Shown one piece after another: positions 23,565 to 37,253 of a DNA stretch of 64,000 nt. The notes under the pieces were generated by a model, which saw only the letters and a program-made list of their open reading frames with translations, was not told the DNA's origin and did no database searches. The DNA is from Antennarius striatus. Its lineage: Eukaryota; Chordata; Actinopteri; Lophiiformes; Antennariidae. The translations under genes and the position numbers were made by a program. Every line of letters begins with the position of its first letter. The stretch's first letter is position 1. The stretch spans positions 18,724,501-18,788,500 of the forward strand of contig NC_090793.1 in NCBI RefSeq assembly GCF_040054535.1, read 5' to 3'.

Positions 23565-26470
23565 ATCCCAGTCGTGACCCCGTGGACCTTTTCTAGTCTG
23601 CCTCTGATTGGCTGGACAGGACCGTGACGTTTTTCACGTGATTGGGGTCTCCTCAAGTCGTTTTGTGAGACGTGGAAATGTTGGTGAAGAAATAAGTCTG
23701 ATTTGTGAGCATCTCTTTTAGGGCGATGGTTCTGATACTTGGCACGTTTCTATCCAAAGTGACAAACAGAACGATCACACTAAAGCACATTTGAATAACA
23801 ATGACAAGTTGACATTGGAGGGGGTGGGGGGGGTGGGGCAATGTAGGGTCACATGAGAGACAGGCAACCAGTTCATGTCAATCAGCAATAGTGGAAACGG
23901 CATCAATTTATATAAACATCTAAAAAACACCCAAAAGAAAATGAGGAGCTACAAAAACGGAGAGAGCTGTAGAGAAATCCTACACCCCCTGACCTCTGGC
24001 CTGTGACCCCTGACCCCGCTGCAGGGCCCCCAGTCCAGAGACAGCTGTCAAAGGCCTCAGCTTGGCAGAGACCTTTCAGCATGGCAGAGAATATCCAGGC
24101 AGGTTGTAGAGTCGAAAGTAACGAACTCAAAATATTATTTATTACTTTCACCAACTCAGAACTATAAATGATGCTCAGTGAGTCACAGACGAAGTGCATT
24201 TAAAGCAAATAATGTTAATATGATCTGGTTCGCCAATAAAAACCTGTAGCCAAAACTTTCATTCTGCACAGACTTACTAAAGGTTTGGGGGTTGTTAAGT
24301 TGTTTACACGCTATTTATATTTTCACCAGTTGTTTTTGTTGTTGAGAATTTTTTTGTATTACAGTTTCCCAACAGTACTTTTTTTTCAGTTATTTACATA
24401 CACTTTTCAAGATGTTTCTGAAAAAAATTCCATTTAATTATAAATGGAATTTTTTGTCCTAATTCTGTCCTGTTTTTTAACTATTTAATAATTAAAAAAA
24501 AGAAACATCACAAAATACACTTGACGTCATGAAAAGTAATCAACATTCAGCAATTTGATGACATCCACCTTATTTATTGAAAAGAATCGGTGTGATTCTG
24601 GCTCATATTTACTTGGTATCGGCTCAATACCAAAATATTTCACACCTCCTCCTCCTTCTTATTATCATTAGCTCTGTAAAATGTAAATATAACCCATATG
24701 CATTTCTATTTTAGCAAATAATTAAAACCCCAAAAGTAAACTTTTGTTTTTGGAAAGTCTAACACAATTTAGGATTTGATCCCAGCTTCACCTTTCAGAA
24801 GACCTGGGACATGTTGACCAGTGTGATTGTCAGTGCTTCTTTTGACTTTTTTTTGTAAAACATATGATGACAGACTTTCACTGTGACACTCAAGTCTATC
24901 TGACTAGTACTCACTAGTATTCACTAGTACTACTACTAACAATGATAAAAATATAACAACAAACATTAAATTCTCAGGATATGGAATGTAAGGATGGGAA
25001 AAATGATCACAGCAGTGGCACAGAGAAAAACAATAATTAACACATTTATTAGTCAATTTAGAGTTTATTGATCTACATTAGATGATCTCATGCAAACTCC
25101 ATACAGAAGGCCCCATGTGCCCAGGCTGGATATACAGCATTTTCTGTTTCCTTCATTGTTCTTATTGCCCTATAAGTTGACGAGCTAGAGGGTGGGAGGT
25201 TGGATGGATGGACAGAACCTTTCAATGCATTCAAGAAACTTAATACAGCATCACAAATAAGGAAAAAACTGTAAAAAAAAATCAACCTTTAAATTTTTAA
25301 AAGAAAAATAAATCATGAAATTTCATAAGAAGGAAAATGATCAAAAACCCATCAACCTATAAACTGAATTCGGGGGGGGGGGGGTAAACAGAAATAGAAT
25401 AAACAGCATATGGACACATTTCTATAAAATAATTTTAGTTTTTTGAATTAGTACAAAAAAATGTTGCCACCAACATTTAAATTGAAGCGAGAATGTCGAG
25501 ATTGTTCTGTGAACTTCTATTTCAAACATAGAAGTATTCACACACTGAAACACAATGGAAGCAACTTGACAATCATTTAATTACATTCTTCAATATTTGC
25601 AAATTCATTGCCCACCCCCACCTCAAATTTATTCAATATGTTCAACCATATTCCTCAAACCAGAATTTATAAAATTCAGCATTGAAACGCCACGTAAACA
25701 CAGCTGCAGAATAACTATGTGATTCAGTATTTGTTAAACCTGCTGTAAATTACAGTACTTAGAACTAGCCGCTACCATGATCGAGGGAAGTTAACAACAA
25801 ACAAAATGAACTGCTGGCAGCTATAAATTCCAAGTTTTTAATGCTGAGCAAAATAGCTATTTATAACCTGAATAAACATAATTTAGTCATCCCACAGAGA
25901 TACCGCCACACAACTTGTACTGTATTTCCAGTATTTTCAAAGATCTTGTTTTTCAAACTGTCAGGAAGTTTATGAATTTGGGAGATTTTCCTTTCTGAAA
26001 AATTTGAATTGGCTCTCAAAAAGGTTTGAGAAGCTCACTGCTGGCCCTCAGTTTAGAACCAAAGTATTAGATCAGACACACTGTGATAATTCCTAGAGGT
26101 TAATCCCACACTATCGCAATAACAGACAGCAAACAAACGTGTTGCCCCATGATAGAAAGAAAAACCAGTAAATCTGTAAATGAGCCTTCCAAAATATGCA
26201 GTAACCTGATCAGAGCAGCTAATAAATATGTATAAATATGTATATGATACCCCCGCCTTGTGCAGGCAACGTGTCCAGGGTGTTCCCTGCCTCTCACCCG
26301 TAATCAGCTGGGACAGAATCCAGCAACACCCACGACCCGTGAATGAATGAATAAATGAATGTATATGATAGTCAGCATTGCTGCCATGTTGCCATGGTAA
26401 TGCTTAGAACCTTCCAAAATATACTGGTAAGGTGACCAATTGTGCAAATTCTCTTCATTAGTGTCAGTGA
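23565..26470. other. Gene-free spacer between zinc-finger genes B and C
   Basis: No supported exon. It contains an AT-rich stretch, a poly-G run near 25373-25384 and a decayed SINE tail near 26250-26345 (GTGTCCAGGGTGTTCCCTGCC, then (GAAT)n). Confidence 0.5.
26250..26345 (+). repeat. SINE 3' tail fragment
   Basis: CCAGGGTGTTCCCTGCCTC, then CAGCTGGGACAGAATCCAGC, then CCGTGAATGAATGAATAAATG. This is the usual tail of the fish SINE also seen at 4725 and 6022. Confidence 0.65.
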
Positions 26471-26487
26471 GAGCTCGGGTCCGGGTG

Positions 26488-28879
26488 CTACCTTCCTTGC
26501 AGATGGATCTCCTGATGTATTTTCAGATTGCTCAGCACCGTGAAACTTTTACCACACTGCCCACAGCTGTAGGGCTTCAGCCCGCTGTGGAACCGCTCGT
26601 GTCTCAGACAGTTGTCCTGCCTCGAAAACATCTTGCCGCAGATTTTGCAACTGAACGGTCTCTCGCCCGTGTGCACGCTCTGGTGCGTCTTCAGCCGAGT
26701 CTTCTGGGTGAAGGATTTCCCACATTCCAGGCACCTGAACGGTTTGTAAGTTTGGTGGGTGGCTTTGTGCTCTTCCAGCTGAGACAAGCGAAGGAAACCC
26801 TTGTTGCAGACAGAGCAGATGAACAGTTTCTGGTTCATCCTCCAAACGCTCATCAGCCTTTTTGCTCTCAGGTTGTTTTTTCCTGAGACATGATCCTCAG
26901 CGTTTGTGGTGTCGGTCGTGAACCTCTGTGCACGTCCTGAGGGGAGTGATGATCCAGCGTGTTGCGAATTAGACAGGCAGCTCTGGTCCTGACTAACTAC
27001 GGCTTGTGAAGCAAGTCTGAACTGTTCATCATGAACAGGTTCTGAAGCGGTGATCCCCACACACACAGGCTGGGCCTCCACCTCTTGTTTGATCGTCAGT
27101 CTTAAGGCATCACCTGAGATTTCCACTGTGTCAGGATATAAAGACATATAGGGACTTTGTTTATTAGCAGGGTATTGGTCAGTATGAGGGGGGTAATCTT
27201 GTCTTTGCTGCTGCAGAGTAATGGGGCTTTTCTCAAACATACGGCAAGCCGGAGGAGGCCAGACTGGTTCGACTCGCTCTCTGGCCTCGAAGAACATTTC
27301 TGTGGATGCAGAATCATCCGTTGTTTCCAGGACAGCAGGTTCATCTGTCAACTCCTGTTTCATCTCTGGCCTTACGTCACAACTCTTCTCCATTCCATGT
27401 TGAGGTTTGAAAAGTAGATCAGCAGTCTTTGGTTCTAGATATAACGCCTCTGTTTCATGGTCTGTAACCAAAAGAACAATGAAAGTGATTATGAAACTCA
27501 TCTGACTGAACAAATGAAAAAGTGACTAACACTCAAAATCACAGGAGATGTGTTTGTACGTACCAGTTTATCATGCAATTCCAGTTAGTGCAGCTGTATA
27601 AAAAAAGTTTAATTTCAAAAATTGTTGTGTAATTAAAAAGCGAAATGCAATAAATTGGGAACAGATCACAAAACTTCCTGATATCTTTAACATGTGGAAC
27701 ATCTAGTGAAACTCCTGCTTCACTGCTGACTGTGAGCGTCTGACCATAACCTTTCTTTTTCCACCATTAGCATAGTATTGTGTGACTGCTATGTTTTAAA
27801 AGCACTGCATTTATATGATAACTAATTGGAACAGAACATCCCCATGGTTATTTACTAATCCTGACTGCTGGAGGGTGTCCATGTCTGAAAGAACATGACA
27901 TTAATTTTCAGGACACGAGGGATGAATTCTTCATCAAACCCCTTTGCCAAATTCATATATGAGTTTAATCTGCTCCTCTGTGACTTCTAAGGTCAAAAAC
28001 TAAATCTACTAATCAAAATACAAATAAAAATGTTGCATTGTTTTTTTTTGTAAATAATACAACTTTACACCTGAAATTATTAGTGAAATATATCACTCAT
28101 ATATGACTGCTGCTCAGGCGAAACATTAATTTCAGGTGTGATCTTTTTGTGATGCTTTTGTACAACTGTCTTACATTTAATTATAATAACAAAAAATAAA
28201 TACATTGAATTTATTGCCAGGACTTTTTTTGTCAGTAATATAGATTGTGTATGCATCTATGCAGTCTAATAAGACACACATTAAATACACCACATTGGAC
28301 TTTAAATAATTGTGCACATTTTTTATGAAACTATTAATTTTTTTTAAAAAACTACTTATTTAGTTTGTTTTATTCAGACATGTGATTACAACAGACTTTA
28401 CCATCTTCATCTCATCTGAAACAACATCAGATGAGAGAAAACATCCACACACAAAAAAAAGGGCTGATAGTGAGAAACAATTTGGCTATTTTATATTTTA
28501 TTAGTGATTGGAAAGATAACTAAATTAATAAGTCATTTCACTGTCGTTTAACTGTTTTTCCAGCTGAGAGGAATGGATGTTTTAATCATACATGAGGGAG
28601 GTCGTCACCTGTCGGGGCTGCCTGACTTCCGGTGACTGTTTGCACCTGTCTGTCCTCTGTAGCTCGACTCTTGGCTGCTTCTTGAGCTTTACAGAGCTCA
28701 GCCTCCATTAGCGACAGACTTCTTTTGAGCTCCTGGATCTCGTTTTCCCTCCGACACATCTCCACACGAAGAACCACAGTCCCGTTCTCCACTAGCTTCG
28801 TTATTTCGGCAACAGCAGCTTTCGATAACGCATCCATAATGGCTGCGACCTGCGAACCGAAAGAGGAGGGGAAAGACAT
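26488..28879 (-). CDS. C2H2 zinc-finger protein C (4 fingers, N-terminal coiled-coil module)
   Basis: Two coding exons on the - strand: 28879-28609 and 27461-26488 (1245 nt, 414 residues). The ATG at 28879 was chosen because the longer frame opens with TTG; it gives MSFPSSFGSQVAAIMDALSK. Exon 1 is the family module plus a coiled coil of heptad-like Leu/Ile and Glu/Lys, ending in phase 1. The second exon has MKQE and IKQE psi-K-x-E sites in an acidic linker. Four Cx2Cx12Hx3H fingers sit at about residues 304-326, 332-354, 360-382 and 388-410. The linker after finger 1 is atypical (QTYKP), the next is TGERP, then SGLKP. The product is likely a nuclear DNA-binding regulator. Genes A, B and C lie head to tail on one strand, as expected of a locally duplicated cluster. 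Confidence 0.87.
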
Positions 28880-28921
28880 CCTGACGATAGAAAACGAGTC
28901 GCCAACGGAAGATAATTCCAA

Positions 28922-30027
28922 GTTTTAGCGCACAACTCCTGGCTCTGTGGTGAGGGGAGACGCAGCTTCCCAGCCAGCGGTTTTATTTTGGTTTACTTCC
29001 GGGAAAATTAGACAGCGGATATGACGTAGAACGTAACTCCTCCCACAACCCCCTTCCTCCAAATTGATCGAGCTACGTCATTACTCGTGTTCCGTTTTAG
29101 TTAATTGATAAAAATATATACTCAACTTCCAGGAAAACGCGTTTATAATATATTTAAAATATAACGTTCGTAAAATTAAAATAGAATCACGTAGGAAGAA
29201 ACGAATACCAAGTCAATTTTGATATTTGAGACATGTATCAAAATTGATACTTATTTAATAAAAAATTGATACTTATTTAAAAAAATCTAGATAATTTTTT
29301 ATTAAATTATCTAGATTTAATTTTTTAAAAAGTCCTGCATTTAAACTTCAATCTTTAATCACCATCGTTATTATTTATATAACAAATAACTAAAAATTAA
29401 GTTGGAATTTTATGTTTATTTCCTATTTACATATATCCAAGGAGATGGCATTTTCACCCATGTTTGCTGGATTGATTGTGTTCATTATGCAAGAACTGTT
29501 GAACAGATTTTCAAGACATCTTCATGGGTATATGGCTTAGGAAAGAACCTACTGAATTTCATCAATAATCTGGTGATTCTAGATTACCCATAGGAGTGAA
29601 TTTGATTGGCTTTTGTCTGTCATGTGACCTCGTGATAAACTGGGAACTTGTCCACAAGCCTTGTTGGGAACATTTTTAATTCATAAAATACCACAGACTT
29701 CACATCCATTAAAATGATCATAAATGAGACATTTCATTCTTTATCCTTCTTTTTCACATCTACAAAGCAATGGCATAATAACATACATATATTATTTACA
29801 TGCTCAATTCCAACATACATGCATCTTTTCAGTTTTACTTTAATAGCAGACATCAGTTTCAGCTGTTTATGGTCTTCCTGATGGAGGACGTCTTCATCTT
29901 AAGTCATGCTCCATGAACACTGTTGTTATACTGTCATTCACTAAAAACTAACAGGAAACTCATAAACTGGGAAGATTCCATCCTTTATGCTTCACCTGGA
30001 CAGTTTGTGCAGTCACATTGTTTAAAA
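28922..30027. other. Promoter flank of zinc-finger gene C and 3' flank of arhgap30
   Basis: The first 130 bp are CpG-containing and probably promoter-proximal. The rest is AT-rich. A TTTATT (AATAAA on the - strand) at 29415-29420 could be an arhgap30 polyadenylation signal, but this is weakly supported. Confidence 0.35.
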
Positions 30028-33000
30028 TCATTGCACTTCATTTCCCCACTCCGTCTGCCTCTCCTTCTCACACTCTTTCTCTTTCTCTCGTCTCATGGTT
30101 GCTATGGCAACAGCTTCATCGAAACACATGCTGAGGGGACTTTGTCTGCTCACGTCCCTCACGGCTCTTTCCTCACCTTCCCTCTTTTCCTTCACTTTCA
30201 CGAGTGTTGGTTTCTCCATTCTTCCCTCGCTCTCATCTCCATCTCTCCCCTGGTCTCCTTCATCCTCTGTCGGGTTTCCTTTCCATTTATCTTCATCTTT
30301 TCTCTCCTTCTGCTGCTGCTGCTGCTGCTGTCGGAGGCTCAAGGCGGCAAGTCTGCAGTGCTGTGGCTTTGGAGGAACAATCGGCAAAGCTTTGACTTGG
30401 AAAACTTTTGGGTGCTTAGTTATAACCAGCTTCCGTCCTACTCCTCCTTGAATGACGATATTTTCCTCAAACTTCCTACTTTCTTTCACTTCCTTTACAT
30501 CAGACTCGATGAGAGCCACACTTGGTCGCTTGCTTTGTTGTTCATCGACTGTCTTTTGGTCATTATTCTCTTTTTCTTTTGAAATCATGTCTTTTCTTTC
30601 GTGACGCAGTGTCTCATTATGGATGAAATACCTCCCTTGGATCGTGGCAGCCTGTTCACTGGTCTGTTTTAAAGTTGTGTCTTCCTCAAGTTCCATATTT
30701 GTGTCTATGATCCTCTCTTCAGGTGTCTCCACTGATTCCTCCTCTTCCTTCATCGTAACTTCTTTCTCATTTGTCCATCCTTCATCAGCCTCCATCATTT
30801 CATCACCTGAAACTTTTTCTATCTGCTCTTCCACTCCCATTGTCAAATGCTCAGTTGCATCTTTACAAACGTCACTGTTTGTCCCACAAACTACAATATT
30901 CTGATCTTTGCCACATTCCTGCATCGTTTCCACCTGCTTTATGTCAGCTACCTCTTTTTCATCTTCACTGGTTTCTTCCTTCATGCTCTGATCATTTTCT
31001 CCTATGTCCACCTCTTTACACATGTCTTCTATGTCTTCATATACCTTCATACCCTCCGTCTCCTCACCGTCTTCCTGGTCCACATCCTCTCTATCACAGG
31101 GTTCTGTTGAGCTTACAGAAACGTCTCCAGACTCCTTGAATGAAGTCTCTGGGATTTCTGTCTGTCCAGAATTTACAGGACAAGGTAGAAAATCACTTTT
31201 CTCATTATCAGCCAGTTCCCCCTCCTCCATTATTGAGTCTGCCGTAGTGGATTCATCACTGCTGGCTGGGGGGTAGTCAACACTAAGGTGTGGTGATGCC
31301 TCAGAGAAGGACGGTTGTTTTTTGTCCTTTTGGGTATTCTCCTCCACACAGTGATCTTGCTTTGAAACTTTGCTGCAAACGGATAATGGGGAGACACATT
31401 TAGTTCATCGATCTGTAAGCACACATGAAAAAAACTGATTTTTGACTCAGACAACTTACAGTGCTTTGATTTTTTTCATGACTTTCTAAAGATGCGCGCA
31501 AGAAATTCAACTTACAGCATCTTTAAAATGCAGCATCGTCCAGAACAATAAGCTGCTGGCGACACCACTTTGGAATGCTTTGATTTTGTACTTGCAGTGC
31601 TGTTGCTAAAATTATAATAGGAATCCACCTCACCTCTGCTTACTGTTTTCCAGTTGGTCTCCTCCTTCTTCTATCTTTGTTAAACCTTTCTCTTCTGGGT
31701 TATCTTCCTCTTCTTCTGGGTTATCTTCCTCTCCTTTGACTTCCCCCTCCATCTGCTCCTGATCTCCAGCAGGAGATTCTTCACATGCAGGAAATTCATC
31801 CTCCAGCATTTTGCCTGCCCTCCCACCAGAGATCTGTAGCTGATACAACTGATCTCTATCCAGAACCAAATTGTCTTGTGGATCAGAGTCCGGTTCAAAC
31901 CTGCTCACCTTATGCAAGAAGAGATCAGCAGGGAGACTTCTCACAAACATACTCTCATCATCATCTTCATCATCACTGCTGTAAATATCTTCATCGCTGT
32001 CATCCTCTGCCTCCTCTTCAGAGCTGGACTCCTCTGGTCTGTGGATGGGTGAGGTCATGTGAGGCAAGCTGAGAGATTTAGTGTGGAGGTTGTAGGAGTC
32101 TGTGCTGAAGAGCCTGGATCGATTCAGCTCCGTGTGGTTCTGGGTGTGAGCTTCAGGCTCTGGCTGCAGATGAAGCTCTGCAGGATGAGAAGCTTGAGGT
32201 TCTTCCATAAATTCATAATCATCATCTGAGTAACAAGGAGGTTCCACAGAGAACTCGTTCGCCTAAGAGGTAAAGAGACAGGAAGTGAAAAGAGGTGCAT
32301 GGGAGAAACGTGTGTGTTTTACACAAAACCAAATAGGGTCAACCTGTACAGATAAAACCACACACACACACACACACACCTGATAAGAGGCGCTGCATTC
32401 CAAATGGTCCAGGGCACTGCAGTCCATTTGGTCCAGGAACTCAAAGTTATCCTGCACGTACCCCGAAAGCCCCAGGTCGTCCCCCTCCACCTCTGTTGAG
32501 TTGAACATGTCTGAAGGCTCGAATGAACAGTCACCCCCACACTGATTCACCTCCAGATGGGAATCTGCTTGATTCACCTCTTTCATATCTGGAAATGAAG
32601 CACAGGCTAAGATCAGAAGTCACGTATACCTTATTTACATTAGTGTGGTATGATGGGCTCTAATAGGATGATGAGAGTAAATTCAATTTCTTGCAAAGAG
32701 TAAATATTCACAGCTGGTATTTTTCACTTGTGACACATTAAAGTAAAGTAAAATACATAAAGTTGTTACCAGTTCTGACAACTGACAAAACTAATACTGT
32801 ATTTCTTTTTTTTTTTTAATTCAGAAGGATTTTTGAAAATTGAATTGTTTCAAATATGCGACATATTTTTGACAGCTCTGCTTGAAATGAAGGATTTTTC
32901 ATAAAATAATTTATATTGTAAATGATCACATTTTAAATAGCTTCAGTATGAATGATTAACACACATCAGGATCATAAAGCAGGTCATTTTACCCATGTAT

Positions 33001-36000
33001 TCGTCGTGTTCATCCACATCCTGCACATCGCTGCCATCATCTTCGTCATGACCTTCCTCAGTGGAGGTCGGGCTTTGGTCTCGTTGCTCATCTGGAGCTC
33101 TGGTCCCCATCTCTGGCTTCCATCTCCTCTCCTCTGTGACCTCCTCTTCCTCATCATCATCATCTTTCTTTGTTTCACCTTCTTCTTCTTCATCACCACT
33201 GCCCACACTTTTCTCCTCTGTATCCTCCACTTCTCTGTCCACCACAGTTTTACTCTCCTTTCCTCTGTCATCCACCGTCCATTCCATTCCCCTGGTTTCC
33301 CTCATTTCCACCCTCTCTCCTCCCTCCACACATTCAGCTTTGTCCCCTTCATCCTTTTCCCAGCTACAATGAACAATCCTGTCACCCCCGCCCCCCTGCA
33401 GAACCCCTAATGCTAGATTCGATGTGATATGCAGGGGCACAGTGACCATAGTGGGACCTGTGATGCGCATCGCTGCCCTCCGACCTTTACTTATGTGTCC
33501 TGGGGATCTCAGCTGGGGGGCCTCGTTGCCGGTGACTCCTAACCCATCGGGGTCGAGGGCGGTGTACGTGCCCTGGGTCCCCAGACCCCCGCTCACCAAC
33601 CCCGTTCCCCGGCGGTAGGTCACAGCGTATTCACTGCCACTCGATGCACTGCTGGATGCAGCGACGTCTGAGCCAGACCTTAGAGGGGGGGTCACGACGT
33701 AAGACGTTAAGGAGGTGTCAGCAGAAGGAGGGCTCTGGGTGATACGAAGGGAACCTGGGAGAAAACAGTCAGCAAAACAACCCAAAGTATGACTGTTAAG
33801 TTTAACAAATAAAATAAAATGAAATAAAATAAAATAAAATAAAATAAAATAAAATAAAATAAAATAAAATAAAATAAAATAAAATAAAATAAAATAAATA
33901 AAATAAAATAAAATAAAATAAAATAAAATAAAATAAAATAAAATAAAATAAAATAAAAGAGCGAACAAAAAAAAATCTTATTTTGTCTTAAAGGCACCGG
34001 TCCCCAAACAAGAATCACACTTTTCCCTGCTTATTCTCATTTGTAAGAATTATAAGCTCAATATTTGATAAGATTAAATTAGATTTGATTCAATACCTTT
34101 GGAACTAAATTAAACCCATGAAATCAAGTCTTTAATGCATAAATAGAAAGCATAATTCAGACTAACAGGAAGTCCTGTGAGGCTTGTTGAGTATTTCTTT
34201 CTTTTGAAATCATCTGAGCACGACAAAAGGTTCTTATTTCACATTTGACAGCTTAAAATGGCAATTATTTAATTACTAGGTGTTAAAATGAGATTTTATA
34301 TCTACTGTAGTTAGATTTTCCCTTTTTTTTGTAGTAGGCAAACAAAAAGTTTGGGTTATTTTACATGAAAATTTAGGCAAATTATAAATACATACACACA
34401 CTGCACATCTAGGCAATATGTAGAAAGTTCTGAAGGATTCCCTTCTATTGTTGGAACATTGACAGTATATATTCATCAATCTGAGTAAATCAGTGTTGAA
34501 ATGAATGAGAGGAGACCTTCTTTTGGAGAGGATGGGGTGCGGAGGGAGTCCATGCTTCGTGCTGGTCTCAAAATATGCCTGTCTTTCTCTGAAACGAAGA
34601 AATACTTATTTATTTATTTTTAAAAAGTGTGGCTAAAAGTGGAGAGAACATTAACAAAGTACAGTACATCAAATCTCCTTCATGATGATTTTTTTTTAGA
34701 AGGAAGCCCGAGTTGTTAAATTTTCACTTGTTTGGTTCTCATTAATTTGCAGATTTTCAAAAGAAATTTCTTCATTTGCAAAAAAACCCCAAAAAGAAAC
34801 AAAACATGTTACTGAACCTTTGGACGAGTGTTTATGGAATCGGCCTCCGATGTTGAAGATGGACATCCACTTCCTGCCTTTCAGAGATCCTTTCCTCCTG
34901 AATGCGAAATGCGAAAAACATTCATGGTCATGATAAATTCAACAAATTCAAACCTGACATTAAACATTTGGAACGTTCCTTTAATTGCATTCATTTTCAA
35001 AATGTCAGTCAGACTTACAGAGAAAATACCAGGGGATCATCAGCGATCTTTAATAAATAAATCCGTCTACTTACTTGTCAGTGCCTTCAATGATAGCGTG
35101 GTAGGGTCTGATGGGTAGGGGCCCGTCCCCAGGACTGATTAAACCAAAGTTGGGGACGGGTTGAGTAAAAGTGGGTTTAAAACCTCCTTCTTCCTGATTG
35201 CACACCGCTGATGGCGATGGGAGGGACTTCCTTCTCTGACAGGATACATCTGAGTCTGCGAGGTTGATTAAAAAAAAAAAAACCACATTGATTGAGAGTG
35301 AGTTTATCAGCTGACATCTGATCGGCCTCGTCGACGTGAGGCTGGTGTCTCACCGTGTTCAGGGAACAACTGAGGGACGTGTGTGAGGATGAACTCCACC
35401 ACGATGGACTGAACTCTGACCTCCATGAAAGCTGCTTTACCGTTAAACCCGGCCAACTCAATGTCCTTTGACCTTAACGCACAGATGGATTGGAAGATTA
35501 GAATGCAGGGATGACTTAAAATGTATAAATCGATAAATGAAAAAATGGAGAGTGTTTCAGGAGGATAGGAAGAGAGTGAATGATGGAAGGAATGAATCCA
35601 TTTCAGATGGGGGGCTGTTTTCCTTTGACGTCACACTTAGGGTGGGAAACCTTACAAGCATATTTTCATTTTCCTTTTTTCCAATTTATCATCAATTTAA
35701 TATACAACGGATGGAGGTTGACCTTGTAATAATTTATTTTCATATACCAAAATGCAAAAGAAAAAAAAATCTTTGTGGAACATTGGGCCGCATAGAGTCA
35801 GCTGACATTTACTTTCAGTTTCATCTTACCTAGTTAACGTTAGCACACCATATCATCCCAGCTAGCTAATATTATGTTTATTCACGTATGGAAATGAAAC
35901 ACCGAATATGATGAAGCTTGCAGTATCATGTTATCATTATATGTATTTTATCACCAACCTGAGCAGATTGGGGGCCCAGACGATAGCTAGGTTCCGAGCG

Positions 36001-37253
36001 TGCATGTTGGTCTCTGATGAGTGTGAGGCCATCCTGACAAGATGACGCATCAGAAACTCCAGAGTCCTGATGGGTGAAAAGTTACAAACATTTCAAGTCC
36101 AAAACAAGTCAGTGACAAAGTAGTAGTGGCTTTAATTTTCATCTTCATCCATCTATCCGTCTCATAAACGAAACTGACTGGTTCAGATTGACTGGAAGAG
36201 GACCGTACCTGTAATGTGGTGTCGGTAGTTCCTGCAGCACATCTCTGATCTTTACTAGCCTGTCCTCCTCCAGCTGGATGGACACAGCCTCCTGCAGTAT
36301 CAGGAGTTAGTTTTCTAGCTTTTTATTCTGTTAGTTCTTCACACAACTGTATTTTCAAGAAAGAGGAAATTGCAATAAATGTTTGTGTCCCTGAATTACT
36401 CACAGCGAACTTGTCGTACAGCTGGTACGTGAGCAGCGGGTTGGGCAGCTCCCTGAAATAAGCTTTACACAGCGAGCTGACGCAGTGGATGTCCTGCAGG
36501 TACAGATCTTTGTTCAGGTCTGGGCTTCCCTCACTCTCAAACTCTGACCTGGTGGCACGTAAGCAGGTTGAGTTATAACACATTAACAGAGTCGATCAAT
36601 GTGATTAAAAGTTTACACCACACACCTGAGCTTCTGAGTGTTGGATGACACTCCAGATAACCTGTAGATTCCGTCCACGATACCGTGTGTCTCGACAAAC
36701 TCACTGCAGCATCGTAAGACCTGAGGAACTGTAGGAACAAAGAGTGCTGAGTGGACTGCATTACATTCTATATTAATTTGCATGAATTAATTTGCCGAAA
36801 CTTCCTTTTAGTTCAGCTAAATTTATAGTTGTTTTGTTTTACAAGTAGTTGGATTACTTTTTTTCACTACTTTTTGACCAAGAAATCCTATTTTTAATTA
36901 AAAAAGGATGCTCAAATAATCTCATACAACTCTTTTTAATACCAGGGGATCAATAATTAACAGCTGATCAGACTTATTATTACTGTTGAATCTGTATTTT
37001 TTAATTTTCTACAGAAACAACAGGATAAACTTTTAGGAGATTCATGTGTAGGCTGAAATGTTCACGACCACGCAGATATTTGTATGTGTACTTTGCGTAG
37101 CTGACCTGAAATACATGAGAAATATCATGAAGAAAACGCAGATGGCAGTAAATCTGTCCACTTACTTTCCTGAGACGAGGCGTTCAGGTGCACCAGCAGA
37201 TCACATCCAAACACCTTTTCCTTGTTCCCTCCTCTTCTACGAACTCTCCTCAT
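30028..37253 (-). CDS. arhgap30: Rho GTPase-activating protein 30-like, with an apparent frameshift in the RhoGAP domain
   Basis: Thirteen coding exons on the - strand: 37253-37166, 36728-36626, 36548-36404, 36293-36209, 36066-35959, 35472-35354, 35255-35075, 34897-34818, 34588-34517, 33754-32993, 32588-32380, 32262-31634 and 31372-30028. Without the extra 2 nt the product is 1307 residues. The RhoGAP domain occupies roughly residues 17-190: GCDLLVHL at its start, GIYRLSGVSS with the arginine finger, LCKAYFRELPNPLLTY, NMHARNLAIVWAPNLLRSKD and FMEVRVQSIVVEFILTHV. Downstream family blocks match ARHGAP30: IRPYHAIIEG, GRKWMSIFNIG, ARSMDSL, PLHITSNLALGVL, EFSVEPP, LPIVPPKPQ and CFDEAVAIA. The tail is strongly acidic, with a short Gln run near 30310-30330. 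Such proteins accelerate GTP hydrolysis on Rho-family GTPases and affect actin and adhesion. Exon 4 carries two extra bases relative to the conserved frame, see findings. Start chosen by similarity in length before VFGCDL. Confidence 0.88.
32355..32379. repeat. (AC)n run abutting an arhgap30 splice donor
   Basis: On the - strand the donor of exon 32588-32380 is itself the start of a GTGTGT run of about 12 units. Confidence 0.9.
33805..33957. repeat. (AAAAT)n pentanucleotide microsatellite in an arhgap30 intron
   Basis: About 30 near-perfect AAAAT/TTTTA units located 50 nt upstream (in gene sense) of the acceptor at 33754. Translated it gives a spurious Phe/Ile/Leu/Tyr peptide. Confidence 0.95.

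Noticed and set aside
29923-30582. 219-codon + strand open frame
   Set aside because: It is antisense to the last arhgap30 exon, whose - strand frame contains family-specific motifs.
33755-33968. N-terminal Phe/Ile/Tyr-rich part of the long - strand frame at 32943-33968
   Set aside because: It is intronic (AAAAT)n sequence upstream of the acceptor; the true exon starts at 33754 after a good polypyrimidine-AG.
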